A DNA stretch of 7,596 bases from Polaromonas sp. (lineage in GTDB: Bacteria; Pseudomonadota; Gammaproteobacteria; Burkholderiales; Burkholderiaceae). The notes under the pieces are model-generated. The model searched no databases. It was given only the letters and a program-made list of their open reading frames with translations, and was not told where the DNA came from. Location of the stretch: the NCBI GenBank assembly GCA_013823505.1, contig PNMH01000129.1, positions 1 to 7,596 on the forward strand, given 5' to 3'. A program made the position numbers and the translations under genes. Positions 1 to 5,153 of this stretch are shown here, piece by piece. Numbering within the stretch: position 1 is the stretch's first letter; every line of letters starts with the position of its first letter.

Positions 1-5
1 TGCGG

Positions 6-12
6 CCTCCTC
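6..12 (-). promoter_or_regulatory. Shine-Dalgarno sequence for an off-window gene
   Basis: On the minus strand GAGGAGG overlaps the hsdM stop codon (TGAGGAGG). Only five bases separate it from the window edge, which is the spacing expected before a start codon. The gene that begins just outside is therefore translationally coupled to hsdM. By analogy with other type I loci it is most likely hsdS, but that is inference. Confidence 0.6.
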
Positions 13-1504
13 AGCGGTCCACTTCTGTGCCCGACAAGTCACCCGCGATCAGTTTGAACTGCTCCAGCGCTGCCTGCAGGTCTTCCACAATCTCCTGTGC
101 AATCACCTCCGGTGGCGGCAGGTTGTCGCTGTCGGCCAGCGACTCATCCTTGAGCCAGAAGATGTCCAGGCTGCCCTTGTCGCGCGCCACCAGTTCGTCG
201 TAACCGTACACGCGCCATCGGCCGTGCGGGTTCTCGGGTGACCAGGTGGGCTGGCGAAGGTGGCGATTGGTCACCTGGAACAGCGCCACAAATTCTTCAA
301 GGTCTTCACGCCGCAGCGGGTTGGTCTTCAGCGTGAAATGCTTGTTGGTGCGCAGATCGTAGATCCAGAGCTGTTTCGTCCACGCCGTTTCGCTCGCGGG
401 CTTCTTGTCAAAGAACAGCACGTTGGCCTTGACCCCTTGCGCGTAGAACAGGCCGGTGGGCAGGCGCAGCAGGGTGTGCAGGTCGCACTCCTGCAGCAGG
501 CGGCGGCGAATGGTTTCGCCCGCCCCGCCTTCAAACAGCACGTTGTCGGGCAACACCACCGCCGCGCGGCCTTGGGTGGCCAGCAGGGTCTTGATGTGCT
601 GCACAAAGTTGAGCTGCTTGTTGCTCGTGGTGGCCCAGAAATCGTCGCGCTCGATGATGTCTTTTTCGGTGCTGGTGCGACCGTCTTCGCCCACGATCAC
701 GGTGCTGCTCTTCTTGCCAAACGGCGGGTTGGCCAGCACCACGTCAAAACGTGCGCCAGGGTCCGATCCGAGCGCATCGCCCACCACCACCGGCACCGAC
801 TTCTCAGACCCAATGCCGTGCAGCATCAGGTTCATGGCGCAGACCCGTGCCGTGGCCTGCACCAGCTCGTAGCCGGTGAACGCCTTTTCCTTCAGGTGCC
901 GGAGCTGGTCGCGCGTCAGGTTCTTGTGGTGCGCGGTGATGTGGTTGTGCGCCGTGAACAAAAAGCCGCCCGTGCCACAGGCCGGGTCGCAAACCGTCTC
1001 GCCCGGCTGCGGCGCGATGCAGTCCACCATGGCCTGAATCAGCGCGCGCGGCGTGAAGTACTGGCCCGCGCCGCTCTTGGTGTCCTGCGCGTTGCGCTCC
1101 AGCAGGCCTTCGTAAGCGTCGCCCTTCACGTCCGCACCCAGGATGGTCCAGGTCTCGGTGTCGATCAGGTCGACCACCACGCGGCGCAGCTTGGCCGGGT
1201 CCTGGAACTTGTTCTGTGCCTTGGCAAAGATCAGCCCCAGCGTGCCGCGCTCCAGCCCCAGGCGCTCCAGCGTGTGGCGGTAGTGGTCAAACAGCGCATC
1301 GCCATCGCGCGCCAGCAGTGTGGGCCAGCCGTAGCCCGCCGGCACGATGCTCGGCTGGTTGTGCGGCGGCTGGCAACGCTCGTGCGCCATCTTCAGGAAC
1401 AGCAGGTAGGTCAGCTGCTCCACGTAGTCGCCGTAGCTCATGCCGTCGTCACGCAGCACGTTGCAGTAGTTCCAGAGTTTCTGGACGAGGGTGTTGGTGT
1501 TCAA
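11..1504 (-). CDS. hsdM: Type I restriction-modification system DNA methyltransferase subunit HsdM
   Basis: This 497-residue protein is the modification subunit of a type I restriction-modification system. With an HsdS specificity subunit it transfers a methyl group from S-adenosylmethionine to adenine N6 at the host target site. Residues 6-40 (QKLWNYCNVLRDDGMSYGDY and following) are the typical start of the HsdM helical N-domain. GQYFTPR at 147-153 opens the N6 methyltransferase domain, the SAM-binding motif DPACGTGGF is at 173-181, and the catalytic NPPFG motif is at 259-263. Length is normal for the family and the frame is intact. The start is a TTG at 1504-1502, preceded by only a weak GGA ribosome site; an in-frame stop lies shortly upstream, so no longer form is likely. 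Neither hsdS nor hsdR is in the window, but a strong ribosome site at the stop codon implies a partner gene immediately downstream. A 146-base gap separates it from the SecB-like gene. Confidence 0.95.
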   Translation of the reverse strand: MNTNTLVQKLWNYCNVLRDDGMSYGDYVEQLTYLLFLKMAHERCQPPHNQPSIVPAGYGWPTLLARDGDALFDHYRHTLERLGLERGTLGLIFAKAQNKFQDPAKLRRVVVDLIDTETWTILGADVKGDAYEGLLERNAQDTKSGAGQYFTPRALIQAMVDCIAPQPGETVCDPACGTGGFLFTAHNHITAHHKNLTRDQLRHLKEKAFTGYELVQATARVCAMNLMLHGIGSEKSVPVVVGDALGSDPGARFDVVLANPPFGKKSSTVIVGEDGRTSTEKDIIERDDFWATTSNKQLNFVQHIKTLLATQGRAAVVLPDNVLFEGGAGETIRRRLLQECDLHTLLRLPTGLFYAQGVKANVLFFDKKPASETAWTKQLWIYDLRTNKHFTLKTNPLRREDLEEFVALFQVTNRHLRQPTWSPENPHGRWRVYGYDELVARDKGSLDIFWLKDESLADSDNLPPPEVIAQEIVEDLQAALEQFKLIAGDLSGTEVDR

Positions 1505-1650
1505 GGTCGTATTCCGTGCTGGCTGCGAGTCAAGTCGCCATCAAAAGAGCTTGGAACGACAAAAGCGCCTAGCGTCTGCAGTATGCAAACTGCATATGAC
1601 TGCCCTCACGCCAGAAAGCAGTCAAACCAATCAACCGCTGCCTGCCGCGA
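1505..1650. other. Intergenic region upstream of hsdM with a perfect inverted repeat
   Basis: This 146-base gap between the SecB-like gene and hsdM contains the perfect inverted repeat TATGCA-AAC-TGCATA at 1582-1596, centred about 85 bases upstream of the hsdM start. A TTGACT hexamer on the minus strand (1625-1620) resembles a -35 element, but I see no good -10 at standard spacing. No convincing terminator after the SecB-like gene was found. The repeat could be an operator for an HTH regulator controlling hsdM; this is inference from position and symmetry only. Confidence 0.35.
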
Positions 1651-2163
1651 TCAGATTGGCGCCTTCGACACTTTCTTTCCCCGTTTAGCAGCCGACTTTC
1701 GAGTCGTCAGTGCAGGCTTGGGCAAGGCCAGATCGGCAAACGACACGGAGGGCAGCAGAAACGGTCCGTGCACCGACCGGCTAGTGATCGTCATCACCTG
1801 ATCACGTACCGCCCCGTACAGCAAAGACACGCCATTGACCATCGCTCGCACCCGGCGCTCTTCGGCCTGCCCCTCAGCCTGAACCAGATGCATGCGAACC
1901 AGTCCCTTCGCGGTGACGTGCACTTCATATGGAGCCTGCTCGTCAGCCTTCGGGCCGACCTTCAAAGCGAGGCTGACTCCGTAATCCGAGTATTTGGGCT
2001 CTTCTGCCAACAAGTCGATGCCCACCTCGGCTGAAATGCTCAGCTTGCCGGGGAAAAACACCAGATTTGGAGAGACTTCCGGGTCGATCTTGTAACCCTC
2101 GACCGGCTGCACCGACACGCCATCAAAGACGTACTCCAGCAATTGCAAAGGACTAAGCTGCAC
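1651..2163 (-). CDS. SecB-like chaperone of a toxin-antitoxin-chaperone module
   Basis: The 170-residue product is a SecB-fold protein. Its most SecB-like stretch is residues 110-142, with YGAVRDQV followed by TSRSVHGPFLLPSVSF, matching the region of SecB that reads YARE, then SRGTFP, then LAPVNF. In toxin-antitoxin-chaperone systems such as Mycobacterium tuberculosis Rv1955-1957, a SecB-like protein binds the antitoxin C-terminus, helps it fold and protects it from proteolysis, so the toxin stays inhibited. That role is inferred here from position behind higBA-like genes. A longer reading from 2202 is possible, but I chose the GTG at 2163-2161: GAGAGGAAG lies just upstream and the product then begins MQLSPLQLLEY. 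This start overlaps the antitoxin end by 11 bases, implying translational coupling. Unlike the acidic general SecB, it ends in a basic tail (about 155-170, rich in K/R). Confidence 0.82.
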   Translation of the reverse strand: MQLSPLQLLEYVFDGVSVQPVEGYKIDPEVSPNLVFFPGKLSISAEVGIDLLAEEPKYSDYGVSLALKVGPKADEQAPYEVHVTAKGLVRMHLVQAEGQAEERRVRAMVNGVSLLYGAVRDQVMTITSRSVHGPFLLPSVSFADLALPKPALTTRKSAAKRGKKVSKAPI

Positions 2164-2629
2164 AGGCTTCCTCTCCCAACATGTACTCGCCATTGGAAGC
2201 ATCCAGCGTCAGCCCCGTTCTCAGGAACTCACGAGCCCCATGAAAGCGCTGCTGAACAGGTTTCATGGCCCTTCGGCCCATCCAGGAAGCCACGTCTGGC
2301 TCATCGACCATCTCCAGGGTCAACGCCGTGCGCTGTGTCCAGGGTTGCGATGCAGCCGATACATCGGCCTTGCGAAACACCGTGTCAAACGTGTACCCGA
2401 GCGCACCGGCCACTGCTGCGATGGTTTGTACCGTGATGTTCTCCTGCCCAGAAAGCACCTGCGATACACGCGCCCGGCTCCACCCCAGCTTGCGCGCCAG
2501 ATCGGCACGAGAAACGCCAGCGTGATTCAGCAGCAGGGTCAGGTCGGCTGCCACGTCTACGGCCTTCAGCTCATCAGCCAGCCCGTCGTGGGCGGCGATC
2601 AGATCACCAAAAAGCGGTTTGTGTGCCAT
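2153..2629 (-). CDS. HigA-like XRE-family antitoxin with C-terminal extension
   Basis: A 158-residue antitoxin and probable autorepressor. Residues about 28-84 form an XRE/Cro-type helix-turn-helix (LARKLGWSRARVSQVLSG, then NITVQTIAAVAGALGY). About 74 further residues follow, longer than in ordinary HigA proteins. In chaperone-dependent antitoxins such a C-terminal segment (the chaperone addiction region) makes the protein unstable unless SecB-like protein is present. The hydrophobic stretch about 134-151 (EFLRTGLTL to EYML) is the best candidate, by inference. A TTG six codons upstream (2647) is also in frame, but the ATG at 2629 leaves a 26-base gap after the toxin stop and begins with a normal MAHKPLFGDL. 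The ribosome site is weak (GAAGCGAGAA). It lies second in a toxin-first operon, the higBA order, and overlaps the chaperone gene. Confidence 0.9.
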   Translation of the reverse strand: MAHKPLFGDLIAAHDGLADELKAVDVAADLTLLLNHAGVSRADLARKLGWSRARVSQVLSGQENITVQTIAAVAGALGYTFDTVFRKADVSAASQPWTQRTALTLEMVDEPDVASWMGRRAMKPVQQRFHGAREFLRTGLTLDASNGEYMLGEEACAA

Positions 2630-2655
2630 GTCATGTTCTCGCTTCAATCAATCGG

Positions 2656-3156
2656 TCATTCAACCCACTGGATGCCGCCCTCCGATTGGGACGCCTCCAG
2701 AAAATCCATCACAGCCTGCTTAGCCTTGTTCTGTTCTTTTTCGGACAACTTGTCCTTGCGCTTGGCCAGCACGTCGGTCAACAGAACCACCTTGCCACTC
2801 GCGTAATAAAACAGGATGCGGATATCGCCATGCCTGTACCGCCAGACGGTTTCTTTTCGCTTGGTCACCTTGCAGTAAAACGGCTCGAACGCTTCGTGCA
2901 CCGCCTTCTCATCCACCAGCTGGTTGAACGGCTTCCCCATGTGCGCCAGCTTCACGAGGTGGGCCAACCCCTTCAACGCAGCCCGCTGATCGGCCACCGA
3001 CAAAGCCCGTACAGCACCGAACACACTGGCACTCTCACGGGTCGCTTCTGCACACAGGGAAACCGGCCGAAACCGCCCATCTGGCAGAGCACCCCCGGTA
3101 CTCAGCCCGAAGTCCTCTGGACAGATTTCGGTCAGAAAGCGAATTTGTTTAGGCAA
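2656..3156 (-). CDS. HigB/RelE-like toxin (phage Gp49-like family)
   Basis: This 166-residue protein resembles the RelE/ParE superfamily toxins of the HigB/Gp49-like group, which cleave mRNA, usually on the ribosome. The core at about residues 45-155 has the expected helix-helix-sheet pattern: helices containing ALKGLAHLVKLAHMGKPFNQL, then KETVWRYRHGDIRILFYYASGKVVLLTDVLAKR, then a basic helix KLSEKEQNKAKQAV. R106, R108, R113 and the K/R cluster 132-136 are candidate RNA-contacting residues. The start is a TTG at 3156-3154 with AAGGTG seven bases upstream. This leaves an N-terminal extension of about 40 residues beyond typical HigB; a GTG at codon 45 would give a standard 122-residue toxin but has a poor ribosome site. 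The toxin-first order followed by an XRE antitoxin and a SecB-like gene marks a tripartite module. Catalytic activity is inferred from family. Confidence 0.86.
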   Translation of the reverse strand: MPKQIRFLTEICPEDFGLSTGGALPDGRFRPVSLCAEATRESASVFGAVRALSVADQRAALKGLAHLVKLAHMGKPFNQLVDEKAVHEAFEPFYCKVTKRKETVWRYRHGDIRILFYYASGKVVLLTDVLAKRKDKLSEKEQNKAKQAVMDFLEASQSEGGIQWVE

Positions 3157-3174
3157 AGCTTAACACCTTGAAAT

Positions 3175-3202
3175 CCTCGGAGTACAAAGAGATGCTCCGA
3201 AG
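3175..3202 (-). promoter_or_regulatory. Hairpin/inverted repeat in the leader of the toxin operon
   Basis: Eight-base arms, CCTCGGAG (3175-3182) and CTCCGAAG (3195-3202), flank a 12-base loop, with one G-T wobble as RNA. The structure lies about ten bases upstream of the AAGGTG ribosome site of the toxin gene. It could be an operator for the XRE antitoxin, or an RNA hairpin affecting toxin translation. There is no T-run on the minus strand, so it is not a good intrinsic terminator. Role is inference. Confidence 0.4.
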
Positions 3203-3274
3203 ACCCTCCCTTTTTGTGTCTTTTGTTGATGCACCGCACTGGATTTTCATACAGAAAGCGACTTGCACGGAAGT

Positions 3275-3282
3275 TGTCGACA
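3275..3282. promoter_or_regulatory. Palindrome TGTCGACA upstream of the toxin operon
   Basis: A perfect eight-base palindrome lies about 120 bases upstream of the toxin start, at the edge of the GIY-YIG remnant. A TATGAA hexamer on the minus strand about 25 bases further downstream could be a -10 element, but no well-spaced -35 is obvious. It may be an operator half-site pair or chance. Confidence 0.2.
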
Positions 3283-3287
3283 CAAGC

Positions 3288-3350
3288 GCCTGCCTCCGCC
3301 TCTTGCAATGCCTTCAGAGGCTGCCCCTGCCCGTCTCCCTGGTCAGCGCC
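3288..3350 (-). pseudogene. Decayed C-terminal remnant of a second GIY-YIG/DUF4357 gene
   Basis: This stretch aligns with the 3' end of the intact GIY-YIG gene (4290-4349) in the same orientation. By hand roughly three quarters of about 60 positions match, with a one-base gap. The minus-strand frames give LTRE, then after a frameshift GQPLKALQEAEAGA, against LTWRDAQGRTLKELQTAEAGS in the intact protein. No start, domain body or open frame remains, so it is a relic. It begins just after the stop of the PIN-like gene (3363). Together with the N-terminal relic at 7016-7102 it brackets the cassette between. Chance similarity of GC-rich sequence is the main alternative. Confidence 0.65.
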
Positions 3351-3362
3351 CAAGCGCGCCCG

Positions 3363-4223
3363 TCAGGGGTACAGCACCAGATCACCCACCACCTGGATGA
3401 CCTTCGCGTCTTCCAAGCGACGCGACAAGGCGTCCACATCGTCGGCGGTTCCCCCATGCCCCACGAAGGATTTCAGTTGCCCAAGCAGCTTTTTCAGCTT
3501 GGTCGGTCGTTTCTCGCCCATCTTGGCCAGCCCTTTGACTGCTCGCGCCAGTACCTTGTCTGCCGGGGTTGATGCTGCTTTGGGCGCTGCCTGCGCCGCT
3601 CCCGCCTGCTTCGCTGCTGCCTTGGGTGCCGGAGCCTTGGCCGCTGGCACCTTCTTCGCAGCGGCTTTCGGCGCAGGGGCCTTCTTGGCTGCCACCTTCT
3701 TCGCCGGTGCTTTCTTGGCCGGCGCTTGTTTGGTTGCGGCCTTCTTGGCTGCAGGCGGCACCTTCGCTGCAGGTGCTGCCACGCTGGCAGCCACCGGAGT
3801 TGCCGACTTGGCCGGTGCGGCTTTCTTGGCAGCGGCTTTCTTCACCGGGGTGCCCTTCTTGGCGGTAGGCGCTGTTTTGGCTTTGAAACCCATGCGTGTC
3901 GCGGTGAAGCCCAGCAACTTGGCATGCGCCAGCATCGAGTCGTAGCCCTTGTCGTTCGCCACCACCAGCAAGGTGGCTTCCGGGTGCTTGGCGGCCACGT
4001 AACCCAGGTAGAACGACAGGTGGAAGTCCAGCGCGTTCTTGCCCTTGCCCGAGTGCGGCACCAGCGTCACCCGCTCGTGCGCAGCCTTCAGCTGCTCGGC
4101 GCGTTTGATCTGACCGGGCCCATGAAACAGCCACACGTCGGTGAGCTTGGGCGCCAGCTTCAAAAGCTCTTCAATCGTTGGATGGACATTCTCGTAGTCC
4201 ACCAGCACGTGTAGTTCTTTCAT
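3363..4223 (-). CDS. PIN-like nuclease with Lys/Ala-rich linker and C-terminal winged-helix-like domain
   Basis: The 286-residue protein has three parts. Residues 1-112 form a PIN/NYN-like fold with acidic positions suited to metal binding: D9 and E11 in LVDYENV, D66 in KNALDFHLSFYLGY, and D91 and D95 in ANDKGYDSML. Families of this kind are metal-dependent RNases. Residues about 117-222 are a low-complexity linker of AAKK, APAKK and APAPK units resembling histone H1-type tails, likely to bind nucleic acid. Residues 223-286 form a compact helical/strand domain (GEKRPTKLKKLLGQL and VIQVVGDLVLYP) like the C-domain of related PIN-like proteins. The ATG at 4223 has a strong AGGGAGG ribosome site. 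It lies 60 bases after the GIY-YIG stop, same strand, so the two are probably cotranscribed. Substrate is unknown; RNA is my inference. Confidence 0.85.
   Translation of the reverse strand: MKELHVLVDYENVHPTIEELLKLAPKLTDVWLFHGPGQIKRAEQLKAAHERVTLVPHSGKGKNALDFHLSFYLGYVAAKHPEATLLVVANDKGYDSMLAHAKLLGFTATRMGFKAKTAPTAKKGTPVKKAAAKKAAPAKSATPVAASVAAPAAKVPPAAKKAATKQAPAKKAPAKKVAAKKAPAPKAAAKKVPAAKAPAPKAAAKQAGAAQAAPKAASTPADKVLARAVKGLAKMGEKRPTKLKKLLGQLKSFVGHGGTADDVDALSRRLEDAKVIQVVGDLVLYP
3445..3875 (-). repeat. Lys/Ala/Pro-rich degenerate coding repeats in the PIN-like gene
   Basis: Codons for about residues 117-222 repeat units such as AAKKAPA, APAKKA and PKAAAKK, with no exact period. At DNA level the repeated word is GCC/GCT-rich with AAGAAG. 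This low-complexity tract gives long open frames in other frames and may vary in length between strains by slippage. The limits are approximate; the densest part is about 3558-3875. Confidence 0.7.
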
Positions 4224-4283
4224 GCCCCCCCTCCCTTTCGCAGCCCGTTCGCTGCTTTCAGCGTTTTCGATCCAAGTACCCCA

Positions 4284-5153
4284 TCAACTGCCAGCTTCCG
4301 CCGTCTGCAGTTCCTTCAGCGTCCGCCCCTGCGCGTCCCTCCAGGTCAGACGCCCGTTGGTGCAGCCGCCCAGCACGATGTCTGACGCCGATGACGGCGC
4401 GGAGAACACGTAGTCCTGCGTGAAGCGCAAGGCATCGCCATCCTCCACCAGCACCCCGTTCTTGAGCAGATCGGCCCGCAGTTCGCAGGCTGCGGCCATC
4501 TGGGTGAAGCTGGGCGTGACCGCCTTGACCGCCTGCGAACCCGCCTTCACCACAAAACCCTGGCTCGCCTCGTAGCCGCTGGCCAGCACGCCCTTGCCCT
4601 TGCAGTTGAGCACCGGGCTCGCTTTGGCGGCCACGGCTGGCGCCGACTCAAACGCATGCACCCCCAGCACCGGCAACATGCCCAGCATGTGGGCCAGAAA
4701 CACCTCCATGTCGGCCCGGTCGGCCTCGCTCAGGGTGGGTTCGCCGGGGAAGTTGCCGTTGTCCAGCGGCACGCGCTTGGCCGCGCGGGCCAGCGCGATC
4801 AGCCGCGCCTCCAGAAACTGCACATGCGCCTTGTTCAGCAACCCGCCCACCGCCACGAAGCCGATGGCGCGGGTCCAGAAATCTTTCTTCGACTGGTGGT
4901 CTTGCAGGCGCGGGAGGATCGGATCGCCCTCGCCCACGTAGAGCAACTCGCCCTCGCCGTCCGGCCGTGGGCCGAGCAGCAGGTACACCCCGGTCTGCTG
5001 CAGTTCGGGCCGGGCTTTCACCTGCGGCAGCAAGGCCCGCGGGAACACCACGGCGCGGGCGCTGGCGTTGAAGCGCTCGACGATGCGCAGGCCGTCGGGG
5101 TCACCGTCGGCGACGAAGATGCGGAGGGAGAAAGGGGTGCTCATGCTGTTCAT
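4284..5153 (-). CDS. GIY-YIG nuclease family protein with C-terminal DUF4357-like domain
   Basis: This 289-residue protein has a GIY-YIG nuclease core at about residues 53-125: the GVY element at 55-57, YVG at 72-74, a conserved-type arginine R82 with H86 downstream, and a glutamate E116 in FLEARL matching the metal-binding acid. Residues about 180-284 resemble DUF4357, ending SASDIVLGGCTNGRLTWRDAQGRTLKELQ. Such proteins often sit near restriction-modification and other defence genes and probably cut or nick DNA, but no specific substrate is known. The start ATG at 5153 overlaps the stop of the upstream regulator gene as ATGA, with AAGG upstream, so translation is coupled; M4 (5144) is an alternative. 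The frame is intact. Two degraded copies of its 5' and 3' parts lie at 7016-7102 and 3288-3350. Confidence 0.93.
   Translation of the reverse strand: MNSMSTPFSLRIFVADGDPDGLRIVERFNASARAVVFPRALLPQVKARPELQQTGVYLLLGPRPDGEGELLYVGEGDPILPRLQDHQSKKDFWTRAIGFVAVGGLLNKAHVQFLEARLIALARAAKRVPLDNGNFPGEPTLSEADRADMEVFLAHMLGMLPVLGVHAFESAPAVAAKASPVLNCKGKGVLASGYEASQGFVVKAGSQAVKAVTPSFTQMAAACELRADLLKNGVLVEDGDALRFTQDYVFSAPSSASDIVLGGCTNGRLTWRDAQGRTLKELQTAEAGS

Noticed and set aside
260..1801. Long plus-strand open frame of 513 codons opposite hsdM
   Set aside because: It is antisense to a protein with clear methyltransferase motifs, its composition (rich in H, Q, R, V, A) is typical of a GC-rich shadow frame, and it shows no domain.
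3132..3353. 73-codon minus-strand frame between the PIN-like and toxin genes
   Set aside because: Its first part is the frameshifted GIY-YIG relic and the rest is the toxin leader region. It overlaps the toxin start and has no ribosome site that I trust, so it is not called a gene.
3214..3945. Plus-strand frame rich in Ala/Phe/Gly that could be read as a membrane protein
   Set aside because: It is the antisense of the AAKK repeats of the PIN-like gene; the apparent hydrophobicity comes from reading Lys/Ala codons backwards.
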